Shown piece after piece: positions 49,873-59,423 of a stretch of DNA of 64,000 bases. Location: the NCBI GenBank assembly GCA_036365455.1, contig JAWQUS010000004.1:2859501-2923500 (forward strand), read 5' to 3'. The position numbers and the translations under genes are program-made. How positions within the stretch are numbered: the first letter of the stretch is position 1; each line of letters opens with the position of its first letter. The notes under the pieces are model-generated. The model had not been told where the DNA came from. It did no database searches and worked only from the letters and a program-made list of their open reading frames with translations. The stretch is from Macrosoma leucophasiata. Lineage: Eukaryota; Arthropoda; Insecta; Lepidoptera; Hedylidae.

Positions 49873-51864
49873 AACGACAAGTCATCCGTCAATGTCAACG
49901 TCAAAGCAGTTGTCAATCTATCAAAACAAACTTTGGATGATTCGACTATTGGGGTGCTGGAAAAGGGTTTAAACTTTGCACCAGCTCCATCGAGGATACC
50001 GTACGAAGAGATTATCAGTTACGTCGAGGACTGCGTCATTAGGAATCAAGTTCCAAAGGAGACAGCCGAGGAAATCCGACAGGACGTATCGTCTACGTTA
50101 CGACACTGCCGGCCACCAAAACCTAATCTGTCTCGTGAAGAACTCCGCTCACTGACGACGTTGAGACGATCAGAAGACATCATCGTCCTCCGTGCTGATA
50201 AAGGAAACGCTACGGTTGTGATGGACACGTCAGACTACAATGATAAAATCTTATCGCTGTTATCGGATGAAAGCACATATAAAAAGGTAAACAAAGACCC
50301 CACCTCTAGTATATTAAAAAAGACTACCGATTTACTGCATAAATATTCATATTCATTGGATCTTGACGTACCAAAACTTTTACCTGCTTGTCCAAAGCCA
50401 CCCAAACTGTATGGCCTCCCTAAAATACATAAGACTGGCGCTCCCCTTCGTCCCATAGTTAGTCAAATTGACACTCCAACTTACAAATTGGCAAAACATG
50501 TGGCACATGTACTTTCACCACTGCGGGGACACACTAGAGCGTATGTCAAAGACTCGTACAGTTTCATTGCTGAAGTCAAACATCTACAACTATCAGCAAA
50601 TGAAACAATGGTCAGCTTCGATGTTGAATCCTTATTTACATGTTTACCGGTTAAGGATTGTGTCGAGATTGTTAAAAGAAAGCTAATTGCTCACAATATG
50701 CCCCGTCAATATGCAGAACTACTTGAATGGTGCCTGACATCTGGCTATCTAATGTGGAATGGGGAATTCTACCTACAAATAGACGGAGTTGCCATGGGCT
50801 CCCCAGTTTCTCCCATAGTCGCCGATATATTCATGGAGGACTTTGAGGAGAGAGCCCTGAGCACTACAACCATAACACCTCGCATTTATAAACGATATGT
50901 AGATGACACATTCACCATATTGGATAGCAATAATGTTTCTGTTTTTCTTTCACATCTCAATTCCATACACCATAAAATCAAATTCACTATGGAATTGGAA
51001 AAGGACAATAAATTAGCCTTCTTAGATACTTTATTAATTAGAAAAACCAATAACACACTCAGTCACACTGTGTTTAGGAAGTCTACCCATACTGATAGGT
51101 ACCTTAATGGTGAATCACACCATCACCCGGCACATTTATCTGCCGTTGGCTCATCTCTATTTCAGAGAGCACGAGGCATCTGTGACGACCACCATCTTCA
51201 GGGGGAGCTGAAGCACCTACGCCAGGTGCTACATAACAACAAGCTCCATGTACCACCCGTCCGTCACAGAGGCCGCGTGAAACCACCTACAGTAGAACGA
51301 CAACCAGCTATACTACCTTACGTTAAGGGTGTCACAGATAAAATCAGTAACATTTTAAAAAAGAATTCCATTAAAACAGTTTTCAAACCATATAAAAAGA
51401 TTCATCAGTATTTAAGACCCATTAAAAGTAATATTCCATTACAAAATTCTGGCATTTATAAATTAGATTGTGATTGTGGACTCTCATATATTGGTCAAAC
51501 GAAGAGAGCTGTATCCACCCGCGTTAAAGAGCACATTGCTGATGTCAAAAACCGAAGAACAGGGAGGTCTGCAGTCTGTGAACACATAGCGGATAAGCCG
51601 AACCATTACATCCGGTTTGATAAAATTCAAATACTCGCTAGAGAACACAAACCCATTCCACGAATGGTACGCGAGGCTATTGAAATTAAAAAACACCCAA
51701 ATTTCAATAGAGAAGATGGATGGCGATTATCAACATCATGGGATCCCATACTTAGCAAGATTAAATCCCAGCCGCAGCAGTCTGCAAGACCTCAAGATAC
51801 CATAAGTAATTATTGTGTTAATCCTGAACGCTACGCAAGGCGTTTACGAAATCGATGGAGGTAG
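49873..51864 (+). CDS. Penelope-like RT with GIY-YIG endonuclease (5'-truncated ORF)
   Basis: One open frame from the junction with the minus copy to the TAG stop. Counting from TTG at 49933: KLYGLPKIHKTGAPLRPI near residue 157, motif A MVSFDVESLFTCLP near 226, motif B GVAMGSPVSPIVADIFME near 285, catalytic YVDDTF near 320, and a GIY-YIG nuclease with GIYKLDCDCGLSYIGQTKR near 506 followed by KEHI, VREAIE and NREDGW. RT order (1-7) and C-terminal GIY-YIG define EN(+) Penelope elements. The first in-frame ATG lies inside the conserved part; the frame is open to the junction, so the N-terminus is lost by truncation rather than starting here. No frame breaks, hence a recent insertion. Enzymatic competence of the remaining part is untested inference. 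Confidence 0.92.
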   Translation, partial: NDKSSVNVNVKAVVNLSKQTLDDSTIGVLEKGLNFAPAPSRIPYEEIISYVEDCVIRNQVPKETAEEIRQDVSSTLRHCRPPKPNLSREELRSLTTLRRSEDIIVLRADKGNATVVMDTSDYNDKILSLLSDESTYKKVNKDPTSSILKKTTDLLHKYSYSLDLDVPKLLPACPKPPKLYGLPKIHKTGAPLRPIVSQIDTPTYKLAKHVAHVLSPLRGHTRAYVKDSYSFIAEVKHLQLSANETMVSFDVESLFTCLPVKDCVEIVKRKLIAHNMPRQYAELLEWCLTSGYLMWNGEFYLQIDGVAMGSPVSPIVADIFMEDFEERALSTTTITPRIYKRYVDDTFTILDSNNVSVFLSHLNSIHHKIKFTMELEKDNKLAFLDTLLIRKTNNTLSHTVFRKSTHTDRYLNGESHHHPAHLSAVGSSLFQRARGICDDHHLQGELKHLRQVLHNNKLHVPPVRHRGRVKPPTVERQPAILPYVKGVTDKISNILKKNSIKTVFKPYKKIHQYLRPIKSNIPLQNSGIYKLDCDCGLSYIGQTKRAVSTRVKEHIADVKNRRTGRSAVCEHIADKPNHYIRFDKIQILAREHKPIPRMVREAIEIKKHPNFNREDGWRLSTSWDPILSKIKSQPQQSARPQDTISNYCVNPERYARRLRNRWR

Positions 51865-51920
51865 CTACATATAATTTTTTCAAACTTCTGTCAGACAAAT
51901 GTCACCTCAGTCTGCCCGGG

Positions 51921-51954
51921 ACCACGGAAGCTGAAAAGCGACCGAAACGTCGGG
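51921..51954 (+). ncRNA. Conserved 3' hairpin plus AAACGTCGG of P1
   Basis: CGGAAGCTGAAAAGCGACCG can fold as CGG/CCG around AGCT/AGC, then AAACGTCGGG. The divergent P2 has CGGCTCGTGCAACCGAGCCG with a perfect 7-bp stem at the same place, also followed by AAACGTCGG. Hammerhead ribozymes are reported from Penelope-like elements and contain GAAAC...GUC, but the CUGANGA half was not seen here. Confidence 0.45.
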
Positions 51955-52021
51955 TTGATTTTAAAAATCATTTTAGTTTAATATACGCGAGATAAATCCG
52001 TAAAAATAGTTTTATTTCAAT

Positions 52022-52033
52022 AAATAATTTCAG
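52022..52033 (+). repeat. Right 12-bp flanking repeat of the Penelope composite
   Basis: AAATAATTTCAG, see 48598-48609. Confidence 0.8.
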
Positions 52034-52299
52034 TTTAATTTATAATGTTCACAAAGTACGTGAATCAAACGTTATCAATAAAGACTAATCGATAACATTT
52101 TTGATTCGCCCAATTCTAAGTTCGTTGTTGAAGTACAGATACTATATTTTAATGGACTGATGTCAATGTCCTTAGTACGATTCGGTACTGAATTAATGAA
52201 TTTCAATGCTATATAGCCTAAACTTGAAAAGTTATTGCCTTGTTAACCGAAGGTAGCAATTTATTCAAAACTAAAGTATTAATATACACATAAAATAAA
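52034..52299. other. Intronic stretch, nothing recognised
   Basis: AT-rich single-copy-looking sequence. Confidence 0.35.
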
Positions 52300-52497
52300 A
52301 TACGCTCACAGCCCCACACTAGGTATAAACCTGTGTCGTGGGTGTCGTTGTACACACACAACACATACACAAACACCCAGACCCGAAACAAATATCTGTA
52401 GACCGTACAAACAATTTTCCCGACACGGGGATTAAACCCGTGAGCCTCGATTCAAACGGTTGTCACACACCGCTGGACCAACTGGCTCGTCAACATG
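52300..52497 (-). repeat. tRNA-derived SINE, family F copy (reverse)
   Basis: Minus strand: GACGAGCCAGTTGGTCCAGC, GGTGTGTGACAACCG, B-box-like GGTTTAATCCC, GTACGGTCTACAGATATTTG. More complete than the 22878 copy. A short reverse scrap is at 43817-43852. Confidence 0.7.
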
Positions 52498-53220
52498 ATG
52501 TTTAATAAAGAAGAAAACTTTTAAATGTATTTCGAATAGAAATCATAAAATAGTTGCATTTTTTTCCAATACGGCAAAAATAGTAACATCAAACACTCCG
52601 TTCGTCAAAACAGATTATAAAATTATCTATGCGGTTACGCCAACTGTCAGCCAGAGCGTCAGTTGCGTGAAATGGAACGTCACAGGGTGTAATCGCGAGA
52701 TTGGCTCACTTGATACGCGGCTGTCACGCGGTGCAGACGTGCGGGGTGTAATAGATGTTAATTTCAAATTACTATAATTGTGCACTTTTTACGATGTGCG
52801 TGTTACCATTTTAATACTAATTGACGACTAGCGTTACTTATTGTATTTTTAAGCCGCTATTAATATTTTTTACGATGTACTACTAGTTTCATGGACCATT
52901 CAATTAAGCTGTGAAAAAAATATTCGCTATGATAAATTGATGCGCTTTGCATTAAAGTTATTGATGTTTAACATGATTGATGTCAATAACTTCGATTACC
53001 TACTATTGAGGTAGTATAATTATTACATACAGTTTTATAGTTCTCGTTACTTGAAATGGATCAACTCATCATCATTATGTGTACACATTTGATATTGAAA
53101 TGTATGACAGTTGTGTATGGGCATGCCAAGCGAAGCTATTATTGCGTATTATTATCCCCCTTGTGGGAAGGCTTTAGACCAGCAGGGGATAACTTTCGGC
53201 TGAAACAATGATTCTAAGAA
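52498..53220. other. Intronic stretch with a G+C-richer core
   Basis: 52630-52750 (GCCAACTGTCAGCCAGAGCG, ATACGCGGCTGTCACGCGGT) stands out from AT-rich flanks, but has no long frame on either strand. An RTE-like 3' remnant (CCCTTGTGGGAAGGCTTTAG, CCAGCAGGGGATAACTTTCG) lies at 53110-53215. Confidence 0.4.
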
Positions 53221-53225
53221 ACTAA

Positions 53226-53448
53226 TAGCCGAATACTCAAACGTCACTCAATTTTAAGCAACGCTCAAATGTGCGCTGTATATCCCCGTCACGGGGACAG
53301 CGGGAACTCTATAAATTCCTTTCCCGTTGTCCCCGTAACGGGGACACGGCGCACGGGGACAACGGGAATAAACCGTTTGAACGTGTTTTATAAAGACAGA
53401 AGACTTTTAAGTCCCACTTAGATTTAAGTGACGTTTGAGTAGTTAGCC
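53226..53448. mobile_element. MITE with TACTCAAACGTCACT ends and CCCCGTnACGGGG palindromes
   Basis: Left GCCGAATACTCAAACGTCAC and, inverted at right, GGCTAACTACTCAAACGTCA. Inside are TCCCCGTCACGGGGA and TCCCCGTAACGGGGA plus GCACGGGGACAACGGG. No ORF. Confidence 0.65.
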
Positions 53449-53744
53449 GTATGCTCCAAAGACAAGTTCCACCACATTCGCTTTATGAAATACTCAAAAC
53501 TCAACACCTGTTTTTGAAGCCGACTTAAACGGTGATCAATTTAAAACCAACAAAGGCCCGGAGTATATTTCGCTGCAGATTGCGTCGGCCCATTAATTGA
53601 TAGGGCCAGGAGGAATTCAAGCAAAGAAACGGTCGTTAGCTTATCAGAGTACTGATTTCACACCGAGTTACCGGCTGGGGTTATATGACGCTGGTACAAT
53701 TATGCACTCATTTTTAATTACCAATTAATATTTGAATTAATGTA

Positions 53745-54000
53745 TCTTCACGCCAAGTCTTTCACAGGGTAGGCAGAGAGTGTGGAGCGCCAGATACCCC
53801 GGTCCTGATATACATACATGCACACCGATTCCTAAGCCTTTGGACCCGACCCTCAGACAGTACTCGACCTTTTTGGTCATGGTAGGTCAGTCTTGGTCTT
53901 CCTGGGCCTCTGTAGCTATTTACATCCGCATCGTATATCTGTTTAGTCATTCGCTCATTCGACATTCTTTTTATATGCCCGAACCATCGGAGCATACCTT
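53745..54000 (-). pseudogene. LINE C-terminal fragment, family L-H
   Basis: MLRWFGHIKRMSNERMTKQI, YDADVNSYRGPGRPRLTYHD, then a frame slip into the 3' end with GAPHSLPTL. The RWFGH..RM....K.I....GRPRL.W pattern is typical for a LINE C-terminus. 3' end at ATCTTCACGCCAAGTC (53750), shared with 20305 and 22660. Confidence 0.75.
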
Positions 54001-54185
54001 TTTACATTTTTACACCGATACTCTCATTCACACGAGGTCTCTTACATATTACCAATTAATATTTATTTATTTAAACTGTCAAAAAGAGCAATGTACAAAT
54101 AATACAATATTTCCAGAATAAAGTGCTCAGAGATGAACTATCATTTTTCATGCCCCAATATCTATTACGTGCATAAAATATGAAC

Positions 54186-54470
54186 CATTTTCAGGTCCCG
54201 ATGGAGATCGTTACATACCAAGGTGTATTTACAATTGTAAATGCACCTTGGAATTCATTTGAAACGAATGAAAATCTTGGTATGTACGCAATAACGATCT
54301 CCATCGGGACCTGAAAATGCATTTCATAGATATAAGAAAATACGCCGAAGCCAATGAAAAAAGGCTTCACCATCATGTGAATAATGAGGCTATCCAGCTC
54401 CTCGACAACAGAAACCTAGTGAGAAGACTTAAGAGGACTAAACATTTTGAGTTAGTGTAGTGTTAAAACA
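54186..54470 (+). pseudogene. Jockey-type LINE C-terminus with 5' inversion
   Basis: 54290-54459 encodes DLHRDLKMHFIDIRKYAEAN, EKRLHHHVNNEAIQLLDNRN, LVRRLKRTKHFELV and stop, a strongly Jockey-like ORF2 end (LLDN..L.RRL(R/K)R.KPFELV). Upstream, 54188-54230 is the reverse complement of 54285-54325 (TTTTCAGGTCCCGATGGAGA...), i.e. the 5' end of the insertion is inverted. AT-rich 3' UTR follows to about 54690. Confidence 0.8.
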
Positions 54471-54699
54471 AAATTAGTGTTAGTGACTTATTTTGCATAA
54501 TCAAACGAACAAAGTGACTTCCCCTTAAGACATACTAAGAAAGTGGCAGTGGACATTTACTTAGAAATAATTTCATTAGAAGTTTCAGTTAGCATAAAAT
54601 TGCTTATTAGTCTTTTAGGCTAGATTGTCATTTTAATAAGGTTCAAAACAAGAACCTTATGTTATTAAAAAATATATATATTTAAACTTTCTTGTACTT

Positions 54700-55398
54700 A
54701 TGCACAGGTCCAGTGGAAGAATTTTCTTCTACTGGAAGAGATTTCCCCTAGTGCAGTCAGTCAACCGAACATTGGCGATCAAACCATTGCAATGGGGAGG
54801 TGGTAGCATAACACCTGTGTGCAACCGTGGCCAATAAGAGGGGAGGAGGTTGGGTGAGGCGGGGAAATCGCGCGGGACGTCGAAGCACAGTAAATAGATT
54901 TCAAACTATTTACTGTGGTCGAAGTGTCCATTCTATACGTAGTATTATTACATCTTCTCTGACGTAACTGACGAATTTTTGGTTGCTAGTTGCTTGTATT
55001 CATGCCCTACCCCTCTGGGGAGAGACCATAGATTCATTATCTACTTCGGAGACACAAATATCTTCAAATAATGTCACTAAAAACGTAGTAACTACTTTGA
55101 ACTGTCATTTTTCATACACCAATTTCTATTGCGTGCATAAAATATGAACCATTAAATATTATAGGTCTCATCAAAATGCTATAAACCTGAAATGGCATTA
55201 AATTGTGAAAACGTAACGGTTCATCAATATAACCATGACCTATGTTTTTAATTGGTAACGCATTTTATGCCTGGTAGTTAAGAAAACGCATCTTTGAATA
55301 GATATTCAATATTTTGGCCTGTGTTCTATGCAAATGAAAATATATCTAATAATTGTGGTACTGCATTGTATAGACCTTTAGAATTACCTCTATGACAG
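54700..55398. other. Intronic stretch with one repeated segment
   Basis: 54715-54775 repeats the 10275-10370 segment (GGAAGAATTTTCTTCTACTG, GTGCAGTCAGTCAAC). 54780-54900 is G+C-richer. No gene. Confidence 0.4.
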
Positions 55399-55399
55399 A

Positions 55400-55656
55400 A
55401 ATTTTATATATATAAAAATCAATTGCTGTTCGTTAGTCTCACTAAAACTCAAGAACGGCTGAACCGATTTGGCTAATTTTGGTTTTGAATTATTTTTTAA
55501 AGTCCAGGGAAGGTTTAAAAGGTAAGAAAATATGAAGAAATGGAAGGGAAATAGTAAAAACCACAATTTCATTTTTCCATACGAATAGTCCGTATCTATC
55601 AAACCTTTGCCACACATTTCATTCTGAGGCAATACGAAGTTTGCCGGGACAGCTAG
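55400..55656 (+). mobile_element. Helitron-like element, family H3 copy 3
   Basis: AAATCAATTGCTGTTCGTTA to GGCAATACGAAGTTTGCC, GGGACAGCTAG before T. Start obscured by a TATA run. Confidence 0.62.
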
Positions 55657-55689
55657 TTACGAATAAAAGAAAAAACGGGAAAGAAAAAA

Positions 55690-55745
55690 TTTAATTGCAC
55701 ACAGTGAGCTTTGGCGGCTTAGTGGTAAAGCGGCTGGACTGATAT
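55690..55745 (+). repeat. Family D tRNA-like head fragment
   Basis: GGCGGCTTAGTGGTAAAGCG, GCTGGACTG resembles the A-box side of family D. It stops before the B box, where a family A scrap begins. Confidence 0.5.
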
Positions 55746-55798
55746 AACTGCAGCCTATACCTAAGTATCTACACAAACACCCAAGATCAAAATACAGA

Positions 55799-56082
55799 TA
55801 CTGGTCGTAGAGCTCCAGTGACGGAGCTCACGGGCGTAGGCACCACCGCATTACCTAATACACTTGCCGCTAAATGGTAGAGTTCAGCACTATCGTGTTA
55901 CGGTCAGGTGGTAATGTACGGCCCTGTAATTTCCGTCACAGAGGCATAATACCCTAGGCCTCGGAAGTGGTAACGCATTTGTATTTTGACCTCCTGGTCT
56001 TTGTGTGGGTGTTTATAGGCTGCAGTCATCACTTAACATCAATGTGAACTGCATGCTTGTTTTCCACTTCCATTACATAACA
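55799..56082 (+). repeat. Family A full-length copy
   Basis: TACTGGTCGTAGAGCTCCAG to CCACTTCCATTACATAACAT. Short tail. Confidence 0.88.
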
Positions 56083-56167
56083 TATACAAAAGAAAAGACT
56101 GCAATAAATATATATCAGAGTGCGGTTGTGGCCTCTCATGTCATTATTACAAAAATAAAGAGACGTA

Positions 56168-56400
56168 TAGGTCGCGCCACGTAAAAAGAACGCTGGAAGA
56201 AAGTAGAAGGGATGTGTTCGCGCATCGGTACACTCGCGCACGAAAGTACTAGCCCTATTGGTATATTTTTGATCTAGCTTTCGCTTGCGGTTTCGTGTAT
56301 TGATAGGCAGATTGAAAACTATATTACATAGAATAACATAAAATAAAAACACATGACGCGCAGCTTGACCGCCAGCGTTCTTTTTACGTGGCGCGACCTA
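56168..56400. mobile_element. MITE with TAGGTCGCGCCACG ends and TA target sites
   Basis: TAGGTCGCGCCACGTAAAAAGAACGCTGG at the left (first 20: TAGGTCGCGCCACGTAAAAA) is mirrored at the right. TA stands outside both ends, as with Tc1/mariner-type insertion. Overlapped by a 107-codon ORF without meaning. Confidence 0.75.
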
Positions 56401-56402
56401 TA

Positions 56403-56828
56403 ACACCTGAGGAGTTTATCCACCATTATTTCCTCCTTCCGGGAATTAGTTATCCTTAGATTATAAGATCAATCACATTACTTAAAGAAAGCAGTAGTAC
56501 CATATAAGCCCGCCCTAAAAGACAGAAGTCTCCGACAGGTCACGGCTCCCTCCAGAAAAAAGGTCCGCTTTAACACAAGTTAAACCTTTGTACGTCGGAC
56601 CCATACGATTTGCCTCGTGTTTGTTTTATAATGAATTATATTAAAATACCAGATCTGTAACGAAACTTCACACCATTCTCCGTAATGGATAGGCAGATGA
56701 AAATTGTATGCATGACTATGACGATGCGAGTGACGACTTTATACGGTACATATCAAACCCAGAGGGTGACACTGGTAATCTTCCGAGTCGGGCATTGAAC
56801 CCGGAATAGTGGTCTGTTATAATAACAC
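56403..56828. other. Intronic stretch, nothing firm
   Basis: Degenerate tRNA-SINE-like text (GGCATTGAACCCGGAATAGT) near 56790; no gene. Confidence 0.35.
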
Positions 56829-57052
56829 CACAGAGACGAACCAGTAACGGAGCTCGCAGGCGTAGGCACCACCGCATTACCTAATATACTTACCGCTAAA
56901 TGGTAGTGTTCAGCACTATCGTGTTCCGGTCAGGTGGTAATGGACGGCCTTATAATTTCTGGCACAGAGACATAACACCTTAGCGCACAGGAGTGGTAAC
57001 GCATCTGCATTTTGACCTTGGTCTTTGTGTGGGTGTCTATAGATAACATATT
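56829..57052 (+). repeat. Family A copy lacking its 3' end
   Basis: AACGGAGCTCGCAGGCGTAG to GTGTGGGTGTCTATAG. Unusual in missing the tail rather than the head, so it was cut after insertion. Confidence 0.8.
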
Positions 57053-57928
57053 TTGATAGGCAATAGGTACATGCAAGACGTGTTTGTTTATGTATGAAAT
57101 TTTATAAAACAATGTATCATTCGGTGAACATATCAGTGAAGGTCGACCTAGGGTCGGATCTTAGACTAATATTGACTAATTTATTTTCATCTGATCCAAG
57201 TCGTTCTTGATGTAAATTACGCACGTATTAATCTTATCAACGTCACGCCTGTACGGTGAGGTGATGAAAACACCATCGATATAGGATAATATTTTATTCG
57301 TGAGTTAAAATGAAACGAGAAGGTAAGGGACTGGATGTCAATGTTGTATCGGCTGTGAAGATCTTTGACGTGATACACACGACTTGCCCGGATTAATGAT
57401 AAATTCAAAATATTTGCGGTTGTTTTTAATATTTTATTTAATTACGAGTGTAAATTTTCTTACTCCAAGACCTTTGGTCTTTGTTTTTTTAATCCGTTTT
57501 TTTTTTTTAATTTCACAATTTAATTTTTCAATTATTTTTGTGTGTCATTGTACAAAATAAAAATATCACAAGTGATAAAGATAGTATAAATATGTTAGTA
57601 ATAATAATATTTGTAAAAGTATCAATGTATCGTACCAAGTAGGTAAGGAAGTGGCAAATAATGTGACAAAACAGCGTCGAATGGAGTAGAAATAGATCAT
57701 CAGTGGTTGAACCCGATAGTCTAAGATGCATTATTCCTGCTACCCGTATCTGTTAATTGATGATAATCTAGCTTATTCACGGGCTTATATTGTGAATGAT
57801 TTATTAAATTAATTAACTGTAGAGTAATAATAATTATTTTTTTGTATAGTAATATTGTGAATTGGTTTTTGAAGTTACACTTCCTTTGACGCGATTGGAA
57901 AAATGATGAGAATGAATTTGTACGATGG
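57053..57928. other. Intronic stretch, nothing recognised
   Basis: No repeats matched. A/T runs at 57480-57530. Confidence 0.35.
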
Positions 57929-58267
57929 GGGGTCGTTCATAAATTATGTAAGGCGTTTAGGGGAGGGGGGGTGTTGACTGAATATTATAACTTCTTACTA
58001 TAGGTAAGGGGGTCAGAGAATCTAAAATTACGTAAGATTTGAAATTGAAAATTCTACCACTTTCGCGCTAAAAATTGGCATTATTGAATAGCGCCATCTG
58101 TACTTCATCTCTTTAACTTGATATTGAATCTTACAAAAATCTTTTCTTACGAAAATTTCTTATTAAGGGGCAGGGGGGACTAGTCGTAATCTTATGATGT
58201 CTTACAGTAGGGGGAGAGGGGGTCAAATTAGTCCTCAAAACCTCTTACGTAATTTATGAACGACCCC
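57929..58267. mobile_element. MITE with GGGGTCGTTCATAAATTA ends
   Basis: GGGGTCGTTCATAAATTATG (left) is mirrored as GTAATTTATGAACGACCCC (right), 339 bp, with G-rich runs just inside both ends. No ORF. Confidence 0.75.
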
Positions 58268-59078
58268 TGGGCGCGCACACCAACAGACAAAAGCAACAGT
58301 CTGAAGTTAGTTGCATGCCTCAAGCCGCAATGGATCCGATTGGGTCCGAGAACATTAAGAAATCAATTGTCATATTTTTCTCGTGGCCTAAGGGATTGCT
58401 AATTGTAATTGCAAATTTTTTGTCGTTTTATTTTATATCTGGTTTCTTGGATTGTTACGCTAAAGCAGACTTTTTACTCATTAGTACACACTTTTTAAAT
58501 CTTATTTTTGTTCATCAACTACTCGCGGTTTGTTCTTAAAGAAGTAGTTCAGTCCAACTGGTACCTATCTTGGATTGTTGCGCTAAAGAAGTTTAACTTT
58601 TTACGTGCGTACACACTTGCAGGTTCGATTCCTGCCCGAAGTCAATTTTTTCTTTAATTTCTAGATTAGTCCAATTCAAGTCCATTCAGTTGTATATCCA
58701 GGACATCCGTATATCACGCCCAAGCATCAGGCGCGAAATGAAAATAACTTTTGGCGGGGCCAGCTCATAAATCAGAAACACGAGTGTAGCTCAATTAAAA
58801 CACCCTCTATCTGATGTACTTCTGTTTCAGAAGGCTTCGATACTTTTTGTGTTTATACGGACGAGACTTTTTAAATGCTCTTTGTCAAAGTATTTATTTT
58901 TGAACGTGAATCATTGGGCTCATTACGGTATTTAGTGGGTGTGTTTTTATTGTTTACTGTTGCTATGGTTGCTAGGTATGCAGTCGATAAGTACAGTGTG
59001 CTTTTTGTTTTTATTTGTTGAGGAGATGAAATTATTCCTTTGGACAGTGCAGAGATAATGATATGTTTCTTTTTATGT
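58268..59078. other. Intronic stretch with a family D tail
   Basis: 58610-58665 has AGGTTCGATTCCTGCCCGAA and GTCAATTTTTTCTTTAATTT, the 3' part of family D. The 74-codon ORF at 58315 has hydrophobic runs but no recognised domain and is not called. Confidence 0.4.
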
Positions 59079-59189
59079 TACGAAGGTGGCAAACAAGCAT
59101 GCAGTTCACATTGATGTTAAGTGATGACTTACACAAAGTCCAAGGTCAAAATGCAGATGCGTTACCACTCCTGAGGCCTGAGGTGTTAT

Positions 59190-59388
59190 TTATTTATTTA
59201 TTTATTCTTTTGTGCACAAATTGATGTACATAAGACGTGCTTAATACCTAGTGGTATTCTCTACCAGCCATCCTTAGGGCTAAATGAATCTGTCGAAAAG
59301 GTGCATTAAACTATTGATGAAAAATTGAATAGAAAAAGAAAAGATTATAAAGAAGATAATAATATTAAGTACCTATTTAGTAACATTA

Positions 59389-59423
<35 letters not shown>

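Larger units (their letters stand above)
48610..52021. mobile_element. Penelope-like element P1, head-to-head inverted composite
   Basis: Arm 1 (48643-49872, minus) and arm 2 (50791-52020, plus) are reverse complements over 1.23 kb, apparently identical. The 0.92-kb spacer is the upstream part of the plus copy. Arm 1 continues 33 bp further to its 3' end. The whole is bounded by the same 12-bp sequence, so it most likely entered as one event. Penelope elements are known for inverted partial copies and variable target duplications. Confidence 0.88.

Noticed and set aside
50046..51696. Minus-strand ORFs opposite the Penelope gene
   Set aside because: Shadows of the plus-strand RT/GIY-YIG frame; repeated as mirror shadows at 48858-49559.
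52621..52760. G+C-rich block as the missing spineless bHLH exon
   Set aside because: Minus-strand translation is broken by stops and does not contain the KRHRER basic region.
58315..58539. 74-codon ORF with membrane-like segments
   Set aside because: Sits between a MITE and a SINE scrap, no homology recognised; A/T-rich codons give hydrophobic residues by chance.
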